A stretch of 6,885 nucleotides of DNA from contig JALSHP010000011.1 of NCBI GenBank assembly GCA_026982175.1, positions 1 to 6,885 of the forward strand, written 5' to 3'. Each line of letters opens with the position of its first letter. The stretch's first letter is position 1. This document shows, in pieces, positions 1 through 5,860 of this stretch. This DNA is from Campylobacteraceae bacterium (lineage in GTDB: Bacteria; Campylobacterota; Campylobacteria; Campylobacterales; Sulfurovaceae). The notes under the pieces were generated by a model. It saw only the letters and a program-made list of their open reading frames with translations, ran no database searches and was not told the DNA's origin. The translations under genes and the position numbers were made by a program.

Positions 1-30
1 TGCTAACCTCTTGTTTAATCTCAAACATTA

Positions 31-36
31 TATAAT
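31..36 (+). promoter_or_regulatory. Possible -10 box upstream of the YD-repeat gene
   Basis: TATAAT at 31-36 is a perfect -10 hexamer inside the 12-bp palindrome CATTATATAATG (26-37), so the same site could also read on the minus strand. No -35 hexamer lies at the usual 16-18 bases; TTGTTT at 11-16 is only 14 bases away. In Campylobacterota the -35 is often poorly conserved, so its absence does not exclude a promoter. The region is AT-rich and TATAAC (51-56) and TATAAA (64-69) are further candidates, so this is a weak call. Confidence 0.3.
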
Positions 37-80
37 GACTAATCTTAATATATAACAATTATTTATAAATAAGGAAATAT

Positions 81-146
81 GTGAACAAAACAATACAAGT
101 AATTCAGGACAAAAGTGTAGTTCAAAAGAGGAGAAAAAATGTTTAA
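81..146 (+). CDS. Possible 21-residue leader ORF overlapping the next start
   Basis: A GTG at 81-83 has a good Shine-Dalgarno sequence (AAGGA, 71-75) five bases upstream and opens a 21-codon frame ending in TAA at 144-146. It begins MNKTIQVIQDKSVV if GTG is read as Met, and ends in a basic stretch (KRRKNV). It has no recognisable domain. Its stop lies six bases inside the downstream gene, whose ATG is at 139, and the downstream Shine-Dalgarno sequence (128-133) lies within it. That arrangement would permit translational coupling. An ORF this short can arise by chance in AT-rich DNA; the Shine-Dalgarno spacing and the overlap are the only support. Confidence 0.3.
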   Translation: MNKTIQVIQDKSVVQKRRKNV

Positions 147-1065
147 AATAATAATTACAATAATGATTATTTTGATGGGTGTGATTTTTTACTTTTATCC
201 CTCAAATACAGAAGATAAAAAAGTGCTTTTGAGTAAACCTATGGTAGAAAAAATAGTAAAAACAAGTAAAACTGTAGAGCATAATGTAACAAAAAAAATA
301 GTAAAAGTTACTAAAGTATTTAAAGAGAAGAATGAGACTCAAGAAGCTCTTAAATTTTGTTTGAAATCTAAACAAGGTAGATTTTCATGGCAAAAATATA
401 CGTTTGATAGTCAAGGAAGAGTGACGGCTGTTACCAGTGATAGAAATAGAGATGGAAAAGCTGAAAGTAAAAGTTTTTTGACTTACGATGAGAATGGAAA
501 TCCGACAGATGTAATAACCGAGACCTATCAAGATATTTTAACTGAAATAAGCGAATCTCATAGAGAGTATGATGAACAAAATAGACTTATAAGTAAGGAG
601 TTTGAAAAAAATGGATTTTCAAGGGGACAAACTTATGAGTATAATGAAAAAAATGATTTAGTTAGAGTAACATCTTTTAGAAATGGTAATATGTGTTTGG
701 CTGTTGTAGTTTTAAATGATTATGATGAGCATGGACGACTTATTAGTAAAAAGTTTAAATATTTAGATAGTGACGGTAAGACATTAAGTGTAAATGGTGA
801 ATTTACGAATAAAGAGTACAAATATAATGAAAAAGGGCAACTTATAGAGATGAAAGACCCTAGTTATGCTAGAGTTGTTAAATATATTTATAATGTATTA
901 GGAGAAAAAATTAAAGAAGAGACTTATCTGAAAACGATGGCTAGAGGAGTACATTTGACAGATTTTATAACTTACAAGTATGATAAATATGGTAACTTAA
1001 TTGAGAAAAAAGATAATTATGGAAATATAGTTTTAAGACAAGAGTTTGGAATTTTTGAGGAGTAG
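139..1065 (+). CDS. Membrane-anchored YD-repeat-like protein, function unknown
   Basis: This 308-residue protein has a hydrophobic N-terminal segment (about residues 4-20, no lipobox), consistent with an uncleaved signal anchor holding the rest outside the cytoplasmic membrane. A Lys/Val-rich linker (about 27-65) follows. From residue 89 on there are eight degenerate motifs of the form (Y/F)(D/N)xxGxL/V, at residues 89, 116, 144, 168, 195, 229, 251 and 281, spaced 22-34 residues apart. This resembles YD/RHS repeats, which fold as beta strands and often bind carbohydrate. D101-x-N103-x-D105-G106 between the first two motifs resembles a calcium-binding loop, a pairing common in YD-type proteins. 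There is no RHS core signature and no toxin domain, and at 308 residues it is far shorter than Rhs/Wap proteins. The ATG is supported by AGAGGAG (127-133) five bases upstream. The gene is visibly more AT-rich than the genes at the other end of the window. The role is unknown; a structural or adhesion-type surface function is only an inference. Confidence 0.75.
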   Translation: MFKIIITIMIILMGVIFYFYPSNTEDKKVLLSKPMVEKIVKTSKTVEHNVTKKIVKVTKVFKEKNETQEALKFCLKSKQGRFSWQKYTFDSQGRVTAVTSDRNRDGKAESKSFLTYDENGNPTDVITETYQDILTEISESHREYDEQNRLISKEFEKNGFSRGQTYEYNEKNDLVRVTSFRNGNMCLAVVVLNDYDEHGRLISKKFKYLDSDGKTLSVNGEFTNKEYKYNEKGQLIEMKDPSYARVVKYIYNVLGEKIKEETYLKTMARGVHLTDFITYKYDKYGNLIEKKDNYGNIVLRQEFGIFEE

Positions 1066-1341
1066 TTAGAAAAAAATTATTACAGTCCCTGTACCAATAA
1101 TTTTAATTAGGCTTTTCATTTACAAGTTTAAACTTACCCTCAAGCCCTCCAGTCCAACACTCATTGTCTTTGTTGCAAATTCTTATCTACTACTTAGCAA
1201 TAACATCTATGATAGGAACAAATGCCTCTCATGGGACTAGACATTTTCAGAGCTGTTTGGATTGTGGGTATCAAATGTAAAAAGTAATTTTCTTCATTTC
1301 CTCCACCAATTAACGCTACCATAACAAAAAGGATATTTCTT
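1066..1341. other. Non-coding gap with possible decayed minus-strand ORF
   Basis: These 276 bases hold no intact gene. Apart from the hairpin next to the upstream stop, they contain the palindrome AAGTTTAAACTT (1124-1135). On the minus strand, one frame starts with ATG at 1297-1295 (MKKITFYI, like the start of a signal peptide), is broken by five stops, and then stays open for 27 codons at 1186-1103, including CNKDNECWTGGLEGKFKL, before TAA. The last part reads like real protein, but five stops in about 65 codons is close to what AT-rich non-coding DNA gives by chance. I see no convincing promoter for the downstream lipoprotein gene here. Confidence 0.3.
1073..1104. terminator. Weak bulged hairpin after the YD-repeat gene
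   Basis: AAAATTATT (1073-1081) pairs with AATAATTTT (1096-1104), and inside it ACAG (1082-1085) pairs with CTGT (1089-1092) around a 3-base TCC loop, leaving an ACC bulge (1093-1095). It starts eight bases after the stop codon, with an A tract on the left and T's on the right, so it could act as a weak bidirectional terminator. The stem is almost all A:T, so the energy is poor and the call is uncertain. Confidence 0.3.
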
Positions 1342-2058
1342 ATGAAACAAATAAACAAAATAAAAAAACACTTGCTACTTTTATTAACCATTGTTCTGCT
1401 CTCTGCTTGTAATTCAAAATCTCCAAGTCCAACAATGCATAATATGGCACAAGCCATGCCAGATGCTTACTCTGAAGCAAGAATAGCTGATGTACCTATC
1501 AATCCTCAATCCACTATGCCACAACGCATGATTGCAATGAGAGCAAACATTAACATGGATGTCGATGAGATAGAAGAAGCTAAAAGCAAACTAGAAGCAT
1601 TAATTCAACAATTTTCTGCCCACATTGAAAATGATAGACTTAGCGAAGATGGTACATACCATGCAAGTCTGCAAGTTCCTCCTGACAAGCTTATGCCAAT
1701 GTTAAAAGCCATTGAGAAACTTGGTGACAAGACCTACCTTTCGGTAAATAAACGTGACATTACAAAACAGTTCATTAACATTCAAGAGCGACTCAAAAAC
1801 CTAAAAATTTTTAGAGACAAGATGAAAACTTTACTTACTAGAACCAACAATATTGAAGAAATTTTAAGAATAGAACGCGAAGTAAATCGTGTTCAGACTG
1901 AAATAGACATGATAGAGAGTCAAATGAAAAGTATGCAAAGTTCGGTTTCTATGTCGCCTTTAGATGTAAATTTAAAAGAAAAAACTATTTATGGACCTGT
2001 GGGCTATGTTGCTAATAGCATTTGGTGGGTGGTTAAGAAGATGTTTGTGATTCGTTAG
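1342..2058 (+). CDS. DUF4349 family lipoprotein
   Basis: This 238-residue protein has a lipoprotein signal: basic start, Leu-rich core at residues 11-20 and lipobox L20-S21-A22-C23. Asn and Ser follow the Cys rather than Asp, so outer-membrane sorting is possible. The body matches the DUF4349 pattern: a strand-rich region (about 62-115) ending in QVPPDKLMPML, then the R138-D139-I140-T141 segment (usually DVT) followed by ERLKNL (149-154), and a long charged helix likely to form a coiled coil (about 147-200, with IEEILRIEREVNRVQTEID). Many family members end in a membrane helix; here the C-terminus (about 218-238) has only a short hydrophobic patch with two Trp and ends in basic residues, so the lipid is probably the main anchor. 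AAGGA (1329-1333) lies eight bases before the ATG. The family has no established biochemical function. The next gene starts 73 bases downstream with its own promoter, so an operon is not required. Confidence 0.85.
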   Translation: MKQINKIKKHLLLLLTIVLLSACNSKSPSPTMHNMAQAMPDAYSEARIADVPINPQSTMPQRMIAMRANINMDVDEIEEAKSKLEALIQQFSAHIENDRLSEDGTYHASLQVPPDKLMPMLKAIEKLGDKTYLSVNKRDITKQFINIQERLKNLKIFRDKMKTLLTRTNNIEEILRIEREVNRVQTEIDMIESQMKSMQSSVSMSPLDVNLKEKTIYGPVGYVANSIWWVVKKMFVIR

Positions 2059-2067
2059 GTGTAAGGC

Positions 2068-2096
2068 TTGAAAAAATAAATTAGTTTAGCTACTAT
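2068..2096 (+). promoter_or_regulatory. Sigma70-type promoter for the rhodanese gene
   Basis: TTGAAA (2068-2073) and TACTAT (2091-2096) are separated by exactly 17 bases, in the gap between the lipoprotein stop and the rhodanese start. Transcription would begin near 2103, giving a leader of about 29 bases that contains the AAGGA at 2122-2126. This makes the rhodanese gene able to be transcribed separately from the gene before it. Confidence 0.5.
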
Positions 2097-2131
2097 TCAA
2101 GTGAAAAACATTTAACAAGACAAGGAAAAAG

Positions 2132-2533
2132 ATGAAAAAAATTATTTTAGCAACATTACTATTGGGCATGAGTCTCTTCGCAGAGTTTAAAACCATTGAT
2201 GTCAAAGAGTTTAAAAAGCTTCAAAAAGAGGGTGTACCTGTGATTGACATTAGAACAGAGGGTGAGTGGAAAGAGACTGGGATTATTGAAGGAGCGAAAA
2301 AGATAACTTTTTTTTCAGAAAAAGGACAACCTCTGTTAGCCGATTGGTTTTTTGAATTGGGATTGTTACTTAAAGACAAATCTTCACCATTCATCATCTA
2401 CTGTGCACATGCTTCACGTACAGAGGCATTGGGTGAGGGGCTAAAGCAGATGGGATTTGAAAATATCTATGAGCTTAAAGGTGGCATTGAAAATGGTTGG
2501 ATAAAAGTTGGGGAGAAGGTTGTGAAAGAATAA
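2132..2533 (+). CDS. Secreted single-domain rhodanese-like protein
   Basis: This 133-residue protein has a Sec signal peptide (KK at 2-3, hydrophobic core about 4-16, likely cut after Ala17), so it should be periplasmic. The rest is one rhodanese domain. VIDIRTEGEW (37-46) is the conserved N-terminal strand and CH2A-like motif. C91-A-H-A-S-R96 is the six-residue active-site loop, with Cys91 as the expected persulfide-forming nucleophile and Arg96 closing the loop. LKGGIENGW (115-123) is the usual C-terminal motif. The loop length of six fits sulfurtransferases rather than Cdc25-type phosphatases, which have seven. Family members transfer sulfane sulfur to cyanide, thiols or protein partners; the natural acceptor cannot be told from sequence. 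Periplasmic single-domain rhodaneses are common in sulfur-metabolising Campylobacterota, but no sulfur-oxidation gene lies next to it here. AAGGA (2122-2126) is five bases before the ATG. Confidence 0.9.
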   Translation: MKKIILATLLLGMSLFAEFKTIDVKEFKKLQKEGVPVIDIRTEGEWKETGIIEGAKKITFFSEKGQPLLADWFFELGLLLKDKSSPFIIYCAHASRTEALGEGLKQMGFENIYELKGGIENGWIKVGEKVVKE

Positions 2534-2536
2534 ATA

Positions 2537-2590
2537 CTTCCGAAATGATAAGAATTAAAACAAAGAAAAGGAGAATTATCATTTGAGAAG
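2537..2590. repeat. Imperfect inverted repeat just after the rhodanese gene
   Basis: CTTCCGAAATGATAA (2537-2551) and TTATCATTTGAGAAG (2576-2590) pair at 13 of 15 positions, with one 2x2 mismatch, around a 24-base purine-rich loop. It begins three bases after the rhodanese stop. The long loop and lack of a T tract argue against an intrinsic terminator. The loop contains AAAAGGAG, which looks like a Shine-Dalgarno sequence, but no start codon with an open frame follows it. It may be an mRNA 3'-end stabilising stem or a remnant. Confidence 0.4.
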
Positions 2591-2606
2591 TTAAAGAAAT
2601 ATGAAA

Positions 2607-2638
2607 GAGAATTAAACATTTAAGGAGGTTTTTTTCTC
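2607..2638 (+). terminator. Possible hairpin terminator between convergent genes
   Basis: GAGAA (2607-2611) pairs with TTCTC (2634-2638) and AAAC (2614-2617) pairs with GTTT (2628-2631), with a 2x2 T-T internal loop and a 10-base apical loop holding AAGGAG. The T run is inside the right arm, not after it, so this is not a textbook intrinsic terminator. It lies about 75 bases after the rhodanese stop and about 70 bases beyond the stop of the oppositely oriented hrpB, where transcription from both sides would be expected to end. The rest of the gap to 2710 is A/T-rich and contains TTATGTTTA twice (2670-2678 and 2692-2700). Confidence 0.3.
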
Positions 2639-2710
2639 TCAAAATAATTATAGACTCTTTTATATTAAATTATGTTTAAAATTATTTAATTTTATGTTTA
2701 TTTTTCTTTT

Positions 2711-5227
2711 TTACATAAATTTCTTCGTTCTCTTCGTTGCCACAGCCTCCAAGGGGTTCTCTGGCCAGTAGTGGCGTTTGTACTTTCCTCGCATCTCTTT
2801 TCTCACATCTTCATAGGCATTGTTCCAAAAACTTTCTAAATCTTGTGTTATCTGTATGGGGCGTGAGGCAGGGGAGAGCAGGTGAATCATCACTTTTACT
2901 TTGCCATTTAGTAGGGTTGGGATGTTTTTTGTGCCTAAGACCTCTTGGAGTTTAACAGCTAAGATGGGTTGCTCTTTGTTGGAGTAGTCAATACTAATGT
3001 TAGAGCCTGAAGCCACTTTTACTTTTGTGGGGGCTAATTTGTCGAGCATTTGTGTTTGCTCAAAGCTTAGAAGTCCCATTAAGATGTTGTAGAGCTTGAG
3101 GTTTTGACACCCTTTTAGGGTGTTGATGCCTAGAAGATAGGGTGCTAACCACTCATCCATATTCTCTAAAAGCCATGCATCTGAAAAGTTGGGAAAGTCT
3201 ATGTTGTGATGGGTTAAAAAGTTGACTCTATCTTTTAGATTTTTGGCTTCACTGCTCCAATTTAGAGCCTCTAAGCCTAAGGCTTCAAGCTCTGCAATGA
3301 GAACATCGGCTATCTCTTCGTTTGAAGCGTTATTGAGTTGTCGCTCTTTTAGCACAATTGCCCCCAATGATTGCACTTCACAAACATCAACGCGTTGATG
3401 CTCTTCATTCCATTCGACTACTTCTTTGGTACTAATCTGATCGGTTAAATACTCTTCTATGTTGCCCCTATTTAGCTCAATGGCTTTGTAGATTTTGGCA
3501 TTGGTATTGTCTCCTGCTACGTCAGATACGACTAAAAACCTTGCGTTAAAGAGTTCATCTTCAGGGTGAAGTGATGCCCCTTTTCCATTGCTTAAGAGGT
3601 ATGTTCCTTTTTTACTGTGGCGTTGTAAGGCGATTCTATCGGGGTAGGCAAAGGCTAGAAGAACACCAAGTAGTTCGGTGTTGAGTTCCTCTTTTTGCAC
3701 CTTTTCGATGCGTTTGGCATTTTTGAGTAAAGTGTGGCATTGGGCAATGTTAAGATATTGGCTACTTATAGGATTTTTAACACGCACGTCATGTAAGACT
3801 TGAACACGCTCTTTTAAATCTGAAGAGAAAGAATTTTTAGAAAAAGTGTTTTTAGAAAAAGTGTTTTTATAGATGTCCTTTTCAGCAATGAGTACGGCTA
3901 AAAGAGAGGCTTCATAGGAGAGATTTAAGGCTTTGGCTTTTAACATCATGTGGGCTAGGCGTGGATGCATGGGGTAAGCACTCATGGCTTTTCCATGAGG
4001 CGTGATGTGTTTTTGTTTGTCCAATGCTCCAAGTTGTGTCAAAAGCTTTTTGGCATGAGCAATGGAGGTGCTTGGAGGTAAGTCCATCCATGAGAGTTTA
4101 TCCATGCTTTCGTTGCCCCAAAGGGCTAACTCTAAGAGAAGTTGGCTTAAATCAGCAGAGAGTATTTCAGGTGTGTCATGTTTTAACAAAATTTTAGATT
4201 TATGCCAAAGATGATAGGCTTTTCCTGCACTCAAACGCCCAGCACGTCCTGCTCTTTGGGTAGCTGAATCTTGGGAGATGAATTGACTCTCTAGCTTGTT
4301 CATGCCTGAAAAAGGGTTAAATACCGAGACATTGTGAAGTCCAGAATCGACCACTATTTTAATGCCCTCAATGGTCAAAGAGGTTTGGGCGATGTTCGTG
4401 GCAAGAACGATTTTACGTCTGCCTTTGGGTGGGGCTTTGATGGCTCTGTCTTGGGCTTCTTTGCTTAGATTTCCGTAGAGGGTGGAGATATAGGTCTCCT
4501 GGCTAACAGAGGATTTTAAGAGTTGTTCTACTTTTTTAATCTCTCTGACTCCTGCTAAGAAGACCAAGATGTTTCCCTCTTCATGTTTGAGAATGTGTAG
4601 GAGCTTTCGGTGAACTAAAAAAGGCAACTCTTTTTTAGATGGTAATGGGATTGTGGGGTCTAAATAGATGGACTCCACAGGAAAACAACGCCCTTGGCTT
4701 TGGATGATGGGGGCATTATTTAAAAGTTTAGCGATGGCTTGGGTGTTGAGTGTTGCTGACATAATGAGGATTTTTAAATCTTCTCGTAAGATGCTTTGAG
4801 ATTCTAAAGCTAGGGCTAAAGAGAGGTCAGCGTGTAGTGAGCGTTCATGAAATTCATCAAAAATAATCAAGGCAATGTTTTCTAAACTTGGGTCAGCTTG
4901 AAGCTTTCGCGTTAAAATTCCTTCGGTGACAATGAGAATTTTGGTAGCACTACTCTGTACAGATTCCATCTTAATCTGATAGCCAATGGTTTGACCCACT
5001 TTTTCGCCCAAAAGTTCAGCCATACGGTAAGCAGAAGAACGCACGGCCAAACGTCTGGGTTCTAGCATGATAATTCGTTTATTTTGTAACCATGGTTCAT
5101 TGAGGAGGGCTAAAGGTAGGGCAGTGGTTTTACCTGCTCCTGGTGGGGCTTGTAATACTACGTTTGAAGATGCTCTTAGTTTCTCTTTTATTTCTGGTAT
5201 GACTTGGGTTATGGGGAGGTTTTGCAT
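2711..5227 (-). CDS. hrpB: ATP-dependent helicase HrpB
   Basis: This 838-residue protein is a full-length DExH-box RNA helicase of the HrpB type. Counting from the ATG at 5227, the motor has Walker A GAGKT (30-34), the LEPRRLA motif Ia (about 55-61), the Walker B box DEFH (124-127; the F is normal for HrpB), SAT (157-159), motif V ATNIAQTSLTIEG and motif VI QRAGRAGR (324-331). The helicase-associated and HrpB-specific C-terminal domains follow, ending in the typical SPASRP...SFWNNAYEDVRKEMRGKY...HYWPENPLEA signature. The cellular role of HrpB is poorly defined even in E. coli. The frame stays open to a TTG at 5263, but I chose the ATG at 5227 because family members begin here (E. coli has MSSLPVAAVLPEL against MQNLPITQVIPEI), and because that TTG coincides with a -35 box. 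Neither start has a Shine-Dalgarno sequence. A KNTFS pentapeptide repeat sits in the linker after the helicase core. The DksA-like gene lies upstream in the same direction. Confidence 0.95.
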   Translation of the reverse strand: MQNLPITQVIPEIKEKLRASSNVVLQAPPGAGKTTALPLALLNEPWLQNKRIIMLEPRRLAVRSSAYRMAELLGEKVGQTIGYQIKMESVQSSATKILIVTEGILTRKLQADPSLENIALIIFDEFHERSLHADLSLALALESQSILREDLKILIMSATLNTQAIAKLLNNAPIIQSQGRCFPVESIYLDPTIPLPSKKELPFLVHRKLLHILKHEEGNILVFLAGVREIKKVEQLLKSSVSQETYISTLYGNLSKEAQDRAIKAPPKGRRKIVLATNIAQTSLTIEGIKIVVDSGLHNVSVFNPFSGMNKLESQFISQDSATQRAGRAGRLSAGKAYHLWHKSKILLKHDTPEILSADLSQLLLELALWGNESMDKLSWMDLPPSTSIAHAKKLLTQLGALDKQKHITPHGKAMSAYPMHPRLAHMMLKAKALNLSYEASLLAVLIAEKDIYKNTFSKNTFSKNSFSSDLKERVQVLHDVRVKNPISSQYLNIAQCHTLLKNAKRIEKVQKEELNTELLGVLLAFAYPDRIALQRHSKKGTYLLSNGKGASLHPEDELFNARFLVVSDVAGDNTNAKIYKAIELNRGNIEEYLTDQISTKEVVEWNEEHQRVDVCEVQSLGAIVLKERQLNNASNEEIADVLIAELEALGLEALNWSSEAKNLKDRVNFLTHHNIDFPNFSDAWLLENMDEWLAPYLLGINTLKGCQNLKLYNILMGLLSFEQTQMLDKLAPTKVKVASGSNISIDYSNKEQPILAVKLQEVLGTKNIPTLLNGKVKVMIHLLSPASRPIQITQDLESFWNNAYEDVRKEMRGKYKRHYWPENPLEAVATKRTKKFM
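3831..3869 (-). repeat. 15-bp in-frame tandem repeat within hrpB
   Basis: On the plus strand GTGTTTTTAGAAAAA (3846-3860) is preceded by GAATTTTTAGAAAAA (3831-3845), differing at two positions, and followed by a partial third copy GTGTTTTTA (3861-3869). In the protein this gives K-N-T-F-S, K-N-T-F-S, K-N-S-F-S. It falls in a variable linker after the helicase core. The 15-bp unit keeps frame when copy number changes, so strand slippage could vary the length without breaking the gene. Confidence 0.8.
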
Positions 5228-5234
5228 GAGTGGG

Positions 5235-5263
5235 ATTATACTTTGTTTTATGTATAAACTCAA
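5235..5263 (-). promoter_or_regulatory. Near-consensus promoter giving leaderless hrpB mRNA
   Basis: On the minus strand TTGAGT (5263-5258) and TATAAT (5240-5235) are separated by exactly 17 bases. Standard spacing puts the first transcribed base at 5228 or 5227, that is, one base before or at the A of the hrpB ATG. No Shine-Dalgarno sequence is present between the -10 box and the ATG (CCCACTC). The transcript is therefore predicted to be leaderless, a class known from Helicobacter and other bacteria. The -35 box lies inside the inverted repeat at 5248-5285. Confidence 0.6.
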
Positions 5264-5285
5264 TTTAAAAAGAGTTTATACATAA
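5248..5285. repeat. Perfect 14-bp inverted repeat over the hrpB -35 box
   Basis: TTATGTATAAACTC (5248-5261) and GAGTTTATACATAA (5272-5285) are perfect reverse complements separated by 10 A/T bases. The repeat sits 14 bases after the DksA-like stop codon and covers the hrpB -35 box and part of the spacer. It could be a dimeric-repressor operator controlling hrpB, or a hairpin at the 3' end of the DksA-like transcript. After the second arm neither strand has a T tract (minus strand reads AACAAAG, plus strand GGTAG), so an ordinary intrinsic terminator is less likely. Confidence 0.75.
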
Positions 5286-5299
5286 GGTAGTGAAGGGGA

Positions 5300-5689
5300 T
5301 TATTGGTTTTCCATAATCTCCCGACATGAGATACAGTGTTCTGCAAATATTTTAACTTTTAATCGTTCAATATCAATCACCTCTTCACACATATTACAGA
5401 TGCCATAGCGACCAAACTCAATTTTGTTTAGGCAACGATTGACTTGATTGAGACTTTTAGTTTGCTCTTTAAGAATTGAGTTGGTAGTGTGACTGTCAAT
5501 AAGATTATTTGCTTGGTCAGCTTCATCTTTAAGATGACACTTATCTTCATTTTGAACATTGTTAAGATTTAATGTAATATTTTTTTCAATTTTCTCTTTT
5601 TTATCTTCTAGGGCTTTTTTGAAAAAAAGTAAATCTTCTTTGCTTAGTTTTTCTTCTGTATAGTAATTTTTATCTAGTGCTTTTGTCAT
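5300..5689 (-). CDS. DksA/TraR-family zinc-finger regulator (short)
   Basis: This 129-residue protein has the DksA/TraR plan: an N-terminal charged helical region and coiled coil (about 14-90), then a four-Cys zinc finger C98-x2-C101-x17-C119-x2-C122 inside FGRYGICNMCEEVIDIERL. In E. coli DksA the coiled-coil tip carries D71 and D74 in a DPVDRA motif, which reach into the RNA polymerase secondary channel. Here D55-E-A-D58-Q-A at the equivalent place keeps both acidic residues, so polymerase binding is plausible. It is shorter than E. coli DksA (151 residues), as is usual for Campylobacterota. Whether it is the main DksA or a paralogue cannot be told from this window, so no symbol is given. 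The ATG has AGAGAGA (5701-5695) five bases upstream. It is followed 72 bases later by hrpB on the same strand, with a separate promoter between. Confidence 0.88.
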   Translation of the reverse strand: MTKALDKNYYTEEKLSKEDLLFFKKALEDKKEKIEKNITLNLNNVQNEDKCHLKDEADQANNLIDSHTTNSILKEQTKSLNQVNRCLNKIEFGRYGICNMCEEVIDIERLKVKIFAEHCISCREIMENQ

Positions 5690-5722
5690 ATTATTCTCTC
5701 TATGTTATATTTTATTTTTTCT

Positions 5723-5728
5723 ATTATA
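5723..5728 (-). promoter_or_regulatory. Probable -10 box for the DksA-like gene
   Basis: On the minus strand TATAAT lies at 5728-5723, preceded by an A/T-rich stretch. Transcription would begin near 5716 and give a leader of about 27 bases containing the AGAGAGA ribosome site. No TTGACA-like -35 is present at 16-18 bases (the region reads ACAGTT at 5751-5746), which is common for Campylobacterota vegetative promoters. Confidence 0.45.
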
Positions 5729-5770
5729 AAAGAAAAAAGTGGCATAACTGTGATTAGACGGCATTCCTTT

Positions 5771-5808
5771 CAAATATTATCTGTTTTTGTAACAAAATAA
5801 AATATTTG
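5771..5808. repeat. Nested inverted repeats in the divergent promoter region
   Basis: CAAATATT (5771-5778) and AATATTTG (5801-5808) are perfect 8-bp reverse complements. Between them TTTTGT-a-ACAAAA (5785-5797) is a second perfect palindrome with one central base, almost concentric with the first. They lie between the two divergent promoters, where a shared regulator could bind. I cannot assign the motif to a known regulator, and A/T-rich DNA produces such repeats readily. Confidence 0.4.
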
Positions 5809-5831
5809 CTTAATCTATCTATCTAATTTTG

Positions 5832-5860
5832 TTTAAAACTCTTCTTGATACAATTATAAA
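5832..5860 (+). promoter_or_regulatory. Promoter for the DUF6348-like gene
   Basis: TTTAAA (5832-5837) and TATAAA (5855-5860) are spaced by 17 bases. The expected first base is near 5867-5868, which leaves a leader of about 15 bases with TAGGA before the ATG at 5883. This also means that the ATG at 5868 would be at the very end of the transcript and is unlikely to be the start. Confidence 0.45.

Noticed and set aside
139..1065. Rhs/polymorphic toxin
   Set aside because: The protein is only 308 residues, lacks the RHS core signature and any C-terminal toxin domain, and no immunity gene or secretion partner is next to it.
1194..1457. Minus-strand ORF of 87 codons
   Set aside because: It overlaps the signal peptide and lipobox region of the well-supported DUF4349 lipoprotein, has no family-like features and lacks a ribosome site.
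2737..2955. Plus-strand ORF of 72 codons
   Set aside because: It lies wholly inside the conserved C-terminal domain of hrpB on the opposite strand and has no protein-like signature.
5228..5263. TTG at 5263 as the hrpB start
   Set aside because: The TTG is the first part of the -35 box, it has no Shine-Dalgarno sequence, and family members begin at the ATG at 5227.
5067..5285. Plus-strand ORF of 72 codons
   Set aside because: It is antisense to the Walker A region and promoter of hrpB; its reading is explained by the hrpB codons.
5813..5824. (ATCT)3 microsatellite in the divergent promoter region
   Set aside because: Three copies of a tetranucleotide are too few to suggest phase variation.
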